Source of the DNA: Effrenium voratum
Lineage: Eukaryota; Sar; Dinophyceae; Suessiales; Symbiodiniaceae
Length of the DNA stretch: 64,000 bases
Direction: 5' to 3'
Assembly (NCBI GenBank): GCA_963377175.1
Contig: CAUJNA010003024.1
Span: 556,001-620,000, forward strand
In this document: positions 6,454-16,210 of the stretch, one piece after another
Position numbering within the stretch: position 1 is the first letter of the stretch
How the letters are laid out: each line of letters begins with the position of its first letter
The notes under the pieces: generated by a model
What the model saw: the letters and a program-made list of their open reading frames with translations, nothing else
Told to the model about the DNA's origin: nothing
Database searches by the model: none
Translations under genes and position numbers: made by a program

Positions 6454-6488
6454 AATAATTCTAATAAATGAATTTATTAGAATTATTT
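6453..6488. terminator. 17-bp perfect hairpin spanning the methyltransferase start codon
   Basis: Arms 6453-6469 and 6472-6488 pair perfectly with a 2-nt turn. The ATG (6468-6470) lies at the tip. It may be the 3'-end signal of the upstream gene, a translational control of the methyltransferase, or both. Confidence 0.6.
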
Positions 6489-7082
6489 AGCGGAACAAAA
6501 AGCGTCGGAACCATAGCAAAGTCGCTTGGATTTAATGTAATATCATTAGACTTGAAAAATGCTGATATCAACACTGATATTTTGGAGTGGGATTACAAAC
6601 AGTTTGACAGAAACCATTTTGATTTTATTTGGAGTAGTCCCCCATGCACTGAATACAGCGTAGCAAAAACTAGGGGAATTAGGAATATCGAATATGCAAA
6701 TAGTATTGTCTTAAAAACTATTGAGATTATCAAATATTTCAATCCTAAATATTTTGTAATCGAAAATCCACAAACTAGATTATTAAAACATCAGGAGTTT
6801 ATGGATGAGTTTGAATTTAAAGATGTTGATTACTGTAAGTATGGATTTAATTACAGAAAACGCACTAGGCTCTGGAATAACATTACAACTTGGAAACCTA
6901 GAGAATTATGTAAAAAGGATTGTGGCAACATCAGGAATAATAAACATATTGAAACCGCGCAGAGACTACCAAATGGAAACAAGGAAAAATGGGGAGACAA
7001 TCCAACAATACATAAACAGGAAGATTTATACAAAATACCTAGCGAATTAATTTGTGAAATCTTAGTGAGTTTGACGGATTAA
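6468..7082 (+). CDS. DNA cytosine-5 methyltransferase, orphan, 204 aa
   Basis: Transfers a methyl group from S-adenosylmethionine to C5 of cytosine in DNA. Motif I is LLELFSGTKSVG at the very N-terminus; motif IV is SSPPCTEYS (residues about 61-69) with the catalytic Cys after PP; motif VI is FVIENPQT, with the Glu of the ENx triad and Pro in place of Val, as is usual in phage and algal-virus members; motif VIII is YGFNYRKRTRLW; and motif X is IPSELICEIL. At 204 aa it is short: the target-recognition part between VIII and X is minimal. No restriction endonuclease gene is adjacent. It may protect viral DNA or adapt it to a methylated host nucleus. The start codon sits in a perfect 17-bp hairpin. 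Confidence 0.9.
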   Translation: MNLLELFSGTKSVGTIAKSLGFNVISLDLKNADINTDILEWDYKQFDRNHFDFIWSSPPCTEYSVAKTRGIRNIEYANSIVLKTIEIIKYFNPKYFVIENPQTRLLKHQEFMDEFEFKDVDYCKYGFNYRKRTRLWNNITTWKPRELCKKDCGNIRNNKHIETAQRLPNGNKEKWGDNPTIHKQEDLYKIPSELICEILVSLTD

Positions 7083-7375
7083 GGATTTAGGTTTGGGGGT
7101 AGGTCAGTTGTTGTGGAAGTTTAGGGCAGTTGCTGTGGATGATTAAGGCAGTTGCTGTGGGGCAGTTGCTGTGGAAGTTTAGGGCAGTTGCTGTGGAAGT
7201 TTAGGGCAGTTGCTGTGGATGATTAAGGCAGTTGCTGTGGAAGTTTAGGGCAGTTGCTGTGGAAGTTTAGGGCAGTTTAGGGCACTTGCTATGGAAGTTT
7301 AGGGCACTTGCTGTGGAAGTTTAGGGCACTTGCTGTGGATGATTAAGGCGTCGCACCCCTAAATCCTACAAGGCG
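7083..7375. repeat. 21/22-bp tandem array with inverted flanks
   Basis: Begins right after the methyltransferase stop. About a dozen units of GGCAGTTGCTGTGGAAGTTTA or its variant ending GATGATTAA, with later units reading GGCACTTGCT. The array is bracketed by GGATTTAGG...GGGGT (from 7082) and CACCCCTAAATCC (about 7356-7369), which are inverted copies. No ORF. GC and G-skew differ sharply from the genes on both sides. Confidence 0.8.
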
Positions 7376-7466
7376 GGCCATGCGCAACTCCGGAATATCC
7401 AAATTTTGAAAAATGAGTAATTATTTGTTGTAAAATGTATTTAAAGAAATAAGAGCATAATACAGT

Positions 7467-7931
7467 ATGGAGGAAATTGTATTCAAACATTGTTCAAGAT
7501 GTAATAAATCAAAAGCTGTTGAAGAATTCACTGAACCAAATAAATTATGTAATCTATGTATTGAAGACAATAGGGAATATCGTAGATGTAAAAAGGAAGG
7601 GGTTGAGAGAGCGAAGGAAGTAAAAGAACCGACCATAACATATAAATTAAGAAATTATTACTGCGAAGTCTGTAAATATGAATTGAGATTGTGTAAGAAA
7701 AGCCAACACGAACAAACATTATATCATCAAGACAGATTAAGAAGAAAGGAACATCCAGAAGAATTTGAAAATGAAGAAAAACCAGACAGAATACGTTTTC
7801 AAGATGGTAAGGAGTATTTTAAATGCAATAAGTGTAAAAGCGGGGTTATGTCTTCTCTATGGGGTAGGCATTGTGCAACTCTAGAACATCAGAAGAAAAA
7901 AATGAATAACTCAACTGAAATTTTACGATAA
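7467..7931 (+). CDS. Multi-zinc-finger protein of viral type, 154 aa
   Basis: Three Cys-rich modules are visible. The first, HCSRCNKSKAVEEF then LCNLC (residues about 8-30), is a C-x2-C/C-x2-C finger of the type I recall beside polinton-like and mimivirus genes. The second is YYCEVCKYELRLCKKSQHEQTLYH (C-x2-C...H-x5-H, C2H2-like, quoted in part). The third is FKCNKCKSGVMSSLWGRHCATLEH with the same spacing. Tandem C2H2-like fingers imply nucleic-acid binding. It lies after the tandem array and is the last AT-rich gene before host-type DNA. No TCTA box is found upstream. Confidence 0.75.
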   Translation: MEEIVFKHCSRCNKSKAVEEFTEPNKLCNLCIEDNREYRRCKKEGVERAKEVKEPTITYKLRNYYCEVCKYELRLCKKSQHEQTLYHQDRLRRKEHPEEFENEEKPDRIRFQDGKEYFKCNKCKSGVMSSLWGRHCATLEHQKKKMNNSTEILR

Positions 7932-8194
7932 ATATGCTCAAACATATTTATCATAAGATTTGATGCAGGTAGGATTTCCAAGGGGCGCCTTACCTTCGCG
8001 AGATTTTTGGGTAGAATATTTTCGGACTTCAGATTTCGCGCTTTTATCTAATTGCGCCCGGCCTATTCTAACTGCAATTCCCCAAGGCAAATTGCAACTA
8101 ATTAGCACGTTGTGGTTCAAGGTTCAACCATGGTTTCTGAACGGTGCGAAGCCACAGCATGTGCTAACCCTAACACCCACGCGCCACGTGCTGC
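7932..8194. other. Transition from viral-type to host-type DNA
   Basis: No gene seen. Composition rises from AT-rich to mixed, with TTCGCGAGA and TTTCGCGC motifs at about 8000-8040. The first host-type repeat starts at 8195. No target-site duplication or terminal inverted repeat is obvious. Confidence 0.4.
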
Positions 8195-8328
8195 TAGGTC
8201 CTCCAGTAGAGAGGTTAGAACAAGTTGGTAATTACCCGTGTTTTTTTTTCTGTAGTCTATTTCAGTAGGGGAACCCACTCCCCCAAAAAAAGAAACGGTA
8301 GAGAAGGGCACCTCGCTGAGGGACCTAG
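8195..8328 (+). repeat. Foldback element family A, copy 1
   Basis: Ends GGTCCTCCAGTAG and its diverged inverse ending GGACC, each bordered by TA; the core carries TGTAGTCTATTTYAGTAGGGGA. It is the reference architecture for the nine copies in this window. Confidence 0.75.
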
Positions 8329-8329
8329 A

Positions 8330-8434
8330 TTCGATTTCCCCGGGGTGTCATCTTGGTTTCGCGAGGCCGAGGACTTGCACCTTGGCGATTCAGTTGAGAC
8401 GTGCTTCGCTGAGTGTTGCCCAAATCTTCTCCAG
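8330..8434 (+). CDS. Possible exon, product unknown
   Basis: An open frame reads FPGVSSWFREAEDLHLGDSV and ends LLQN before a stop. Composition is exon-like compared with the surrounding repeats, but another frame on the minus strand is also open, and no splice signals are clear. No family recognised. Confidence 0.15.
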
Positions 8435-8549
8435 AATTAGCTCCCCTGTTTGTTTTTTTTGCTGTTTTGGGGTCCCTTTGTTTTCCACTAACCAGGCAAA
8501 AAAGAGAGTTTGTTGCTGGGGTCCTAATTCCAGCCTAGAAAAGCTGATA

Positions 8550-8680
8550 TGGCTGTGGTTGTCAAAATCGTTTGGGGATCCCATTTTGGTTGGTAGGTGA
8601 ATTCACCACCCATTTTAGAACCTTTTTTAGTGGGGATTGGGATGTTCACTGGGGGTACGGGATTTTAACCCACGGCCATA
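8550..8680 (+). repeat. Foldback element family J, copy
   Basis: Outer ends TATGGCTGTGGTTGTCAAAA and an inverse near TAACCCACGGCCATA; the core has CACCCATTTTAG and ACTGGGGGTACGGG. Matches 55698-55810 and, inverted, 15044-15175. Confidence 0.6.
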
Positions 8681-9308
8681 TACCCAGCCGCTATATTTGC
8701 TCCCTGGTTTAACGGGTAAAAGTCCCGTTTGTTTGCCCCGGGGGGTGTCTTTGGTGACGGGGAACATGAAATTATGGACAATGTGAAGGGATACTGAATG
8801 AGTTAATTGGTTATGATCAGGACTTACTTTGGTGTTGAAGTACTCCCCCCACATCCCCCAAAAAGAAAAGTTTCAACCCCTTTTCTTAGTTTCCTGGTAT
8901 GGACCATAATCTGAAAATACCCCTGTCTGGTGCACCCAGCTGAGTCAATGCAAGCAGGACATCCGATTCGTCACTCCAAAACGCGACTCCGTGTTTTTGT
9001 TGTGCAATGAGATCCAGAAAAAAGCTTTGGGTTGCCTCCAGGCGGTTTTTTTCTAATATGGGGCATATGTTGTTTTTTGAGGGTGGGAATCCGAAAGAAA
9101 AGCCCACCAACTTTTTTGGGGGGGACCCCTAAAATCATATTTCGTGAGCAGAATCTGCGCGTGCGAGGTTTTCTGTGTACCCTTTTTTGGGCCAAGACCG
9201 AAACACGGACGCATAGCGATCCAGTTTGATTTTTCGCGGTTGCCATCAGGCAACGCCCCGAGAGTCATGAACCATGTACTCGGATGGGCAAAGAAGAACT
9301 TGCGCCTC

Positions 9309-9310
<2 letters not shown>

Positions 9311-9350
<40 letters not shown>
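9311..9350. repeat. (GT)20 microsatellite
   Basis: Uninterrupted dinucleotide run. Confidence 0.97.
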
Positions 9351-9354
<4 letters not shown>

Positions 9355-10319
9355 TTTTTTCTGACTCCCTGGGTCCCTGAGTTCCTGAACTCTAACCCGG
9401 TTTGGGTTTGGGCCATGTAGGTGGCAAGCCAGAAGTTGCTCGTCTGGTTTCCTTTTTGTAGCCAATCCACCCAGGGAGTGAGTGTTTGAGGATGGTTTGG
9501 CTACTTTGACGTAAACCCCGCCTATCCGGTGTGCAGTTGCTGGCTGTACATCAGTCCAATCAGATCGGCTCTAGCAACACAGTGGACCACTACAGAAAGT
9601 CCGCTCCGTTTGGGCAACATAGGTGTTTTTGGTTTCCGGTCATGAGCCTTTGAAGGGACTTGGTAGATGGGTTTGTCTTGAATAACCAACAGAATGGTTG
9701 GGTCCTTCGCTTCAAACACCGGTTTCGCGGGGGGCTCGGATTTCGGATTTCGGTCTGCCCGCCTTTGTGAGGCATCCCGCAGCCTCGGCCAGGCGAGATG
9801 CCCTGTCCGAAAGCCTCAAGTTGTTGTTTTTGTTTTTTTTCCCCGGGGGGGGGGGGGACTTTTCAAGTTGTTGTTCCCTACGGGTCATGCCCCCTCCAAT
9901 GCACGCCCCCGGACGTTACGGAGAACCCCGACCAATTCCTCGGGGGCCCTTGAAAACAGCCAGTTTTGAGGGCCCAAAAACAATCGTTTTTTTTTTGGGG
10001 GGGGGTCCAAAAAAAAAGCAGCGCACAAGCGCATATATAGGATGAGTCAAGACGCAAAAAGCCCCCCCCCCCCAACAAAAAAAAACGGGATCGCACAAGC
10101 GCGTAGGATGCCCTTGGCTCCTGCTGCGGAGGTCGGGGTTTGAATTCCTGACATGAAGTCCTCTGGCTGTCTCTTGAGACCTCACGAGTGAGCTTCCATT
10201 GTCTGAAACTTACCTCTTAAAAACACAACTGTTCAACTTTTTGGGTAACATGGGCTATATGTCTGTAAAAGATTAACTTCCCCAGGGCTTGGAGTTTTAA
10301 GGGGTAAGGAAATGAACAT

Positions 10320-10407
10320 GTGTTAGTTTCCCCTGATGGTTTTAAAGTTGGAATCGATTTCACTGCTGGACATATTTTCCGTTTTTTTTCCAGGGGTCTT
10401 AACCAAA
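10320..10407 (+). repeat. Family F repeat copy
   Basis: Diagnostic GGAATCGATTTCACTGCTGG, ACATATTTTCC and CCAGGGGTCTTAACC. Also found at 15288, 18985, 23285, 24091 and inverted at 41521. Confidence 0.6.
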
Positions 10408-10511
10408 TTGCAGTGAGCTGAGAGAGCCGGAGATTGGGAGCAGTGATGACTCTTACATGCAATCAAGTTGTTCTTCGTCGAGATGATGTTTTTGGTGCAT
10501 TTTGCTTTGAT

Positions 10512-10600
10512 ATTAGGACTTTAACTTTTTGCCAACTAATGGGGTTTCCATGAAAAACCACTAAAGTTAAACTTTTAGCAGGGGAGCAGAAAGCAACTGA
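10512..10600 (+). repeat. Family E repeat copy 1
   Basis: TTAGGACTTTAACTTTTTGC, CCAACTAATGGG, then AAAGTTAAACTTTTAGCAGG and AAGCAAC. The core pairs AACTTTT with AAAGTT around the middle. Confidence 0.7.
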
Positions 10601-10859
10601 GCATTGAGATGCTTGCGCAACATAAACTTGTTTGGCTAGAGAAAAAACATTGCTATATGGTCCGCTGGGGCTGCTATCTGAGAAAGTTGGGTGGGCAGGG
10701 GTGGGTTCATCAGAGCGCGGCTTCAAATTGCTATTCTTGGCGACAGCAAGACACAGCACATCTGCTGCCAGCATTAATTTACCTTTTTCCCTACACCCCA
10801 AAAAGGGTAAAACACCCCCCCCTTCTTTGGAGGCGGTGACGAGGCGTTTTCTTTTCAAG

Positions 10860-10995
10860 CGTCCCGGCCGAAACGGACATTTCTTCGCCGAAGAAAGCCG
10901 TGACCAGGGATCCTGACCCCATGATGTTCGCAGCCCAGAGTGAGAGACATGCCAGAGCGCTGGTGGAGTCGAATCCCCACGCTTTTGGGGGAATC
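10860..10995 (+). CDS. Candidate exon, product unknown
   Basis: One frame is open with protein-like composition: SSPKKAVTRDPDPMMFAAQS, then ERHARALVESNPHAFGGIV. It is preceded by a pyrimidine-rich acceptor (GTTTTCTTTTCAAG) and followed by GTGTCGGTTTT, so the boundaries fit a 136-bp internal exon. No family recognised. The other two plus frames contain stops or repeats. Confidence 0.4.
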
Positions 10996-11657
10996 GTGTC
11001 GGTTTTTTTTTGGAAGCAAAAAAAAAACAGCGTGGCCTGGCCAAGAAAATGGTGATTTGGTTGGATATGTTTGGACTTTAACTTTTTGGGAACATTTGTG
11101 GATGCCCGCGAAAAGTGAGCTTGTTATACAGAGGGGTCTCGCCACAATGAATGAAAGATGACATGACCCGTGAAGGGGGTGGCCATTGTGTTGTTTAATT
11201 AAGACCTTAAGGTAATTCACCCTCCCTACTGTAAGGGTCTCGATTTTTGGGCCCTCAATGGGTCTCGATGGGTTCTCCATGGGTTCGGGTCCGTGGGCTG
11301 AAGGCTTGCCAACTTAAGGTGAGTTCCCTTGCGGGTGCTGTCCAAAGAAGCGCTGATTCCAAAGACTCAAAGACTGGGAGCTCTTCTCCCATCGGTGGGG
11401 GAGGCTGAGAAGTGAGTGGCTGGTCCTTTACCCGATTCTTGTTGAAGAGAAACCAAAAGGAAAGCCGTTGCGCCATTTTTGGGGATCCTCTAAAGAAGGA
11501 CACCCATGCATATGCGCATATAGTCGTGTTTTGCATTTGGTTGCCCTGCCACCGTCCACAATGTGTAGGGACAGCAGCGGTTGTGATTACGAGAGCAAGC
11601 CGCAAGCGAGCCGCAAGCTCGTAGATGAAACGTTTCGGGGAACCCAGAAAATACTCA

Positions 11658-11768
11658 CATGGCTGTGGCTCAAAAAACCGGTACCCAAAATGGAACCCTG
11701 GTAAGTCGAAACATGGCCCAAAACCTGCAGTTTGCTCTCCTGTTTGATTTTGAGCCACGGCCACATGC
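11658..11768 (+). repeat. Family H foldback element copy 1
   Basis: Ends CATGGCTGTGGCTCAAAA and its near-perfect inverse TTTTGAGCCACGGCCACATG; the core has GGTACCCAAAATGGAACCCT. Other copies: 12436, 23620 and 63410. Confidence 0.65.
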
Positions 11769-12240
11769 AACGACGACGAAAATCGACCGGATCTGACCTT
11801 TTGATGATGTTAGTCACTTCTAGTCCAAGATGCGTTTCCACTTTGGGGGGGCACCTTGAGTCCTTTTTGGATTCGGCATGTGCAGTTGTTGCTTTCCCCT
11901 TTTGGTTACGTCCACTTTGGATTCCAAAAGGGATAGGAATTGTTCAGGTCCACTTTGGGCAAGTGGGTAAGCCGCTGCTTGAATAATGGGGTGTGCAACC
12001 GATACGAAAGGAGCTCCACATTAGTGTTGGGGAGCACCCTGCATGAGCCAGAGCCAGGTCTATGGCAACATGGAGGTTGTTTTTTGTGTTCAATCCTTTG
12101 CACGGATGATGAGCATTGGGGGAACTGTTACCGCTAAACCACGATGTTTCCCACATGGGAACAGTTTACCATGGTCCTGGCGGGGGGCCGAAGGGAATAT
12201 TGATCCACCTGCACACATCTTTGGTGCATGTTGGTAAGGG

Positions 12241-12340
12241 ATGATAGGACTGAATATTTTTTTGCCAACTAATGGGTTTTCCGTATTAAACCACTAAAAG
12301 TCAGTCACTTTTGGCAGGGCTTAGCAGATCTCGCAACCGA
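12241..12340 (+). repeat. Family E repeat copy 2
   Basis: Diverged copy with TTTGCCAACTAATGGG, TTTTCCGTATTAAACC and GCAACCGAGA. Confidence 0.6.
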
Positions 12341-12435
12341 GACATCCTATGCTCAGTAACAAGTGTCGGTTCAGCAAGAGACCTCAGGACACCAGCCGTT
12401 GTGTTTGGTCTCTCGAGTTTGGACCAAAGCCACAG

Positions 12436-12548
12436 GGCTGTGGGTCAAACATGGGTGCCGAAAATGACTGGAACCCTGGTAAATGGAACAAAGGACTAAA
12501 ACCTGCTGTCCAATTCCTTGTGGTTTAATTTTTGACCCGTACCCACAG
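12436..12548 (+). repeat. Family H foldback element copy 2
   Basis: GCTGTGGGTCAAA at one end, TTTTTGACCC...CCCACAG at the other; core GAAAATGACTGGAACCCTGG. Confidence 0.6.
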
Positions 12549-14913
12549 ATCAGAATTGAGCTGGTTTCCTGCTTTGGTATCCTGATTGTCGGGTCCCTGG
12601 GCCGAAAGTGATAAACCGAACCGGGGCGTTAGGAGAGCAAGTCCTGCGTGTGATCCACCCGATCGATCTCCAGAGCACACATTTCTGAGGTCCATTGATT
12701 TTCACCCAAAGCCTGACATCAGTGCAGGCCTCAGCTCACGGAAGGTGGAGTTCAGGCATTGAGGATGTTTGCACAAGTTATGGGAAAGTAAAACGAGCTC
12801 ACCATGATGTAGGTGCTTGACTTGGGAATCCCTTACCTTAGGTTTTGGAATTATTGTAGAATGTGCAGCAAAACAAATCCACAGCCGGCGGCTGTTTATG
12901 ACCCCCTGTCTTTGTGGTCTGAGAAGAGTCGATACCCTGCCATGAGTTTTCAGATTTGGAAGCCTGGTCGCGCCTGCCCAGCTTTCTGGTAGTTGGGGTG
13001 GCCGTTTTCCGGCGAGTCGGGCTAGCTTCAACGGCTGCCTTTGTCCTGGCGGTCTCGCAAGGGGCCAGGCGAAACTCGCGTAACACAGGGCTCCGAGAAA
13101 AAAATATGCAACCAATTGAAACATGTTGCTGTGTCAACACCAAAGCAAAGTTGGAAACCACCATAAAATTTTACAAGTTGCAATGTTCCCCCGAGTTGGT
13201 CAAAAGCGAAACTTAGTCATGTAGCCAACGGTTCCGGCGGCGCATTCCTACCTTATTGCAAGTAAACCAAGCATACAAAGAAAACACAATTTCGTGGTCA
13301 ATTACGGGTAAACTCCATGCTTTCCGAGTCTTCCCTTGTTTGCCATATCCGGGCCCGGTTTACCCCAGCTTCACTGAGATGAGTCGCTGCGACGGGATGC
13401 GCCGCAAGCTCAGGGCTGCGACGGGATTTCCGAGCGGATGTTCACCCCAGCGGTTTGTTTGGGTGGGCAACCCATTTCCCCCCCCCCCCCCCCGGTTTGG
13501 GGCGTTTCAAAGATCAGAATTTCCAGTGAAGGGCTTCTTTCAATGATGATCTCCCTGATGGAGCAAACCCCGAAATCTGTGGCTTCGATGAGTGCTGATT
13601 TCTCCCTGTAGATGGAGCAAACCCCCACCAAGTCCCGGGGGTTCCGGGCTTCCCTCTGAAAAGTTGCCAGGCAAAAAAATGCGCCGAACTCCACAGGAAA
13701 AGGATCAAATTGTTCGATCCGTCGAGCCGATGAACGGAGGCCAAAGGGAGCCATGGACATGCTCCATGTCCGATTTCTTGAAAGCACTGGGCTGATGTCC
13801 ATGGAAAATGTTCACAAACGAAATTGAAAGAGGTTCCTAGTTTTCACGCTTGTTGGTTGGGTTTGAAGGAAATCAAAAGGAACACCACCGTTGTTGATTG
13901 GGGACGGGGGGCGCAGGTTTCACACACAGTAGGTTGCCAAAATGGTTTGCAATGGTGGGTCGCCAAGGCTTCAAGTGCAAATCAGCGACGCATCAAAGCC
14001 AGACCTCGCTTCGCCTTCCATTCGACCCACAAAAGGAGCGCAGCCAAGGATTGATTCCGGATGATGGTTTGCCGAATTTTGTTCTGAGAAGCAGCTGTTT
14101 CTGCTGTTTTGGTTGATGAATTGTCTGAAGAAAAGGCTCCCTTACGAATTGGGAAGTCGGAAGTCGGCGATCGAAACCATGTGCAGGGGTCGTCTGATTT
14201 TGACCGCCGCCGCGGCGGAATTCCGCGGAATCTGGACAAACCAGAACAAGTTGAGGAGAGAACAAGCTCACCCAAGAAGGTTTCTTTACTGAGGCTGGCC
14301 TGTGTTTTCAGATTGGCATTTGGTTTTGATTTGCCAGTACCACGGAAGAGACAAAGATTTAGCATGATCAAGCGCAAGATTCATGTCGGCATCTCCCCAA
14401 TAAGCCCACAGGGAGAGTTCTAGCAGAGCTAACCGACTTGATGAACTCACCTGGTAACAACAGCACACAAGCTCGATGTTGAAGGGATCCGTCCAACCGT
14501 CAGGGTTGCCCTCTCACCCCCTCCTTGAGGAACGCGATCTGCCAGGAACCCGCGGTCAGGTTTCAAAGTGTGTGGGAGACGACTGGTTGCAACACGTTGC
14601 AACCAAAGACCACAACCACCAAAACGAACGCGCCCAGAACCCAAATCGAGAATAAACAACTAGCACCCCCCCAAAAAAAGAAAACAAAAAAAAAAACAAT
14701 TCATGAACAAATAGCATACATCAAATGAAATGCAAAGAAAGACGCAAGCCCATCTCCGCTGCATGTCCAGATAGCGAGGTTTACCCCGGGCGGTGGGAGC
14801 ATCGAGGACCCTCAGCCCGGGAGCCAAGATTTGCCGGCTTCGGTTGCGGGGTCGGCTTCGGTTTTGTCAACGAGGGAAGGGTGATTGTCAGGAACGCGGG
14901 GGTTTTGGATCTT

Positions 14914-15031
14914 GCATGGTTGTTGTTGGGAAACATTTTGCATTTTTGCTTATTGTGGTTTGGTGGGAAATCCCCACTTAACTGATAGAATTTATTTTTG
15001 TTGCTCTCCTTGCAACGTCAACCAAGCTTAG
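14914..15031 (+). repeat. Family I repeat copy 1
   Basis: GCATGGTTGTTGTTGGGAA, TTTTGCATTTTTGCTTATTG, GGGAAATCCCCACTTAAC and GCAACGTCAACCAA. Copies also at 20676 (truncated) and 21482. Confidence 0.65.
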
Positions 15032-15043
15032 GACTTGAACCTG

Positions 15044-15175
15044 TTGGTGGAAATCATTTGGCCAAGGGTCAAACGCCCGTACTCCCAGTGAACATCCCAA
15101 TCCCCACTAAAATCGACTAAAATGGGTGGTGCACCTACCCCAGAATGGTACCATGGGTTTTGACCCATACCCATT
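15044..15175 (-). repeat. Family J foldback element, inverted copy
   Basis: CCCGTACTCCCAGTGAACAT, CCCCACTAAAAT and GGTTTTGACCCATACCCAT, the reverse orientation of 55698-55810. Confidence 0.6.
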
Positions 15176-15287
15176 TGGGTTTTCCGAATTGAAATCATTA
15201 AAGGTGAAACTTTTTGGAGCGGGGTCAACAGCGACCAAGAAAAGCTTCCATTTGCGTTTCAGAATATGTGCGCTTCGCTTCCCCTGG

Positions 15288-15352
15288 TGAGAAAGGAATC
15301 GATTTCGCTACTGGACATATTCTCTCATTTTATGGGGACAAAAACACACATG
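15288..15352 (+). repeat. Family F repeat copy
   Basis: GGAATCGATTTCGCTACTGG and ACATATTCTC; truncated on the right. Confidence 0.5.
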
Positions 15353-15380
15353 GGGGTAAAGGAACGGGTTTTTTTCCAGA

Positions 15381-15485
15381 CTAGGTCCCCCAGTAGTGCC
15401 TTTTTTGGGGGAGGGTTCCCCTACTAAAATAGACTACATAAAAAAACAAGTACCCTTATTCTAACCTCTCTATTGGAGGACCTAG
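15381..15485 (-). repeat. Foldback element family A, copy 2
   Basis: CTAGGTCCCCCAGTAG ... TTGGAGGACCTAG; core CCCCTACTAAAATAGACTAC. TA borders both ends. It abuts a family B element. Confidence 0.75.
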
Positions 15486-15490
15486 AAGAG

Positions 15491-15580
15491 GTACTGCAGA
15501 TGGACTGAACATCCACTTGGCACCAGCGGCCGGTTTTTTTCCCCCCCAGCTGGTGCAGGATGTCGTCCATCCACAGTAGT
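15491..15580. repeat. Family B foldback element copy 1, short form
   Basis: GTACTGCAGATGGACTGAAC ... GTCGTCCATCCACAGTAGT, with ACTTGGCACCAGC paired against GCTGGTGCAGG near the middle. Confidence 0.65.
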
Positions 15581-15660
15581 TCGCTTGCCTTAGCCGAATG
15601 TATGGGCCGGACTAATGAGTAGAGGTTTGGGGTGCGTTAAAACCAAATCTTTGGTCTTTG

Positions 15661-15752
15661 GATGTTAGAACTTTAACTGTTTGCCAAGTAACGGGTTTTT
15701 TGCATTAAACCACTAAAAGTTAAACTTTTAGCAGGGGAGAGGAAAGCAATCG
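15661..15752 (+). repeat. Family E repeat copy 3
   Basis: GATGTTAGAACTTTAACTG, TTGCCAAGTAACGGG and GTTAAACTTTTAGCAGGGG. Confidence 0.65.
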
Positions 15753-16210
15753 TAAATCATGCCTGGATCATAGGACCCTTTATATGTTTAATTCTTCAAT
15801 GGCCCCTGCCCGTGCGCCAGGGTGAAAGTAGATGGCTCAATTCCCGGTAGACGTGGGCAAGTAAAGGGAATGATTAAACCGAAATAGGGGGGGAGGGGTG
15901 CCATTTACTTGAAGTATCAATCAGGTGTCTTTTGTTGAGGGCACCCTTTGTGGGTGGGTTTTGTTTGCTTGCCGTTTCGGCGTTCCTTCAAATTGTCCGT
16001 TTCGATCAGCAACAGTGGGACCTTTCTTGGGGGGAGTCCACTCGTAGCACAATTGCATGTCCATGCCTTTTGGTAGGTTGCCCATTTCCCCTAGGAAATG
16101 ATTTCTTGCTAGGGGGTCATCCAGCAAATATTTTTGCGCCCAAAGCCCCGGGTAATTAGCAATCTACACAAGCTTGCCGGTTCTGCGAGCTAACTTTGTG
16201 GAGAATATTG
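15753..16210. other. Host-type DNA, nothing recognised
   Basis: Unique-looking sequence with no exon-like frame that I can defend. Confidence 0.3.

Larger units (their letters stand above)
8681..10859. other. Host-type DNA without a gene I can support
   Basis: Contains a (GT)20 tract, poly-G/poly-T runs around 9840 and 9990, and family F and E repeat copies. A frame at 9730-9800 is open but shows no family or splice evidence. Confidence 0.4.
10996..14913. other. Host-type DNA, repeats but no supported gene
   Basis: Holds family H and E copies and short open frames (for example 13000-13090 and 14160-14240) in which several frames are open at once. None carries a motif that I recognise. Confidence 0.35.

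Noticed and set aside
6805..7050. 81-codon frame within the methyltransferase gene
   Set aside because: Shadow frame; the methyltransferase motifs are unambiguous.
7083..7375. CRISPR-like array
   Set aside because: Units are contiguous with no unique spacers, and no cas genes are present.
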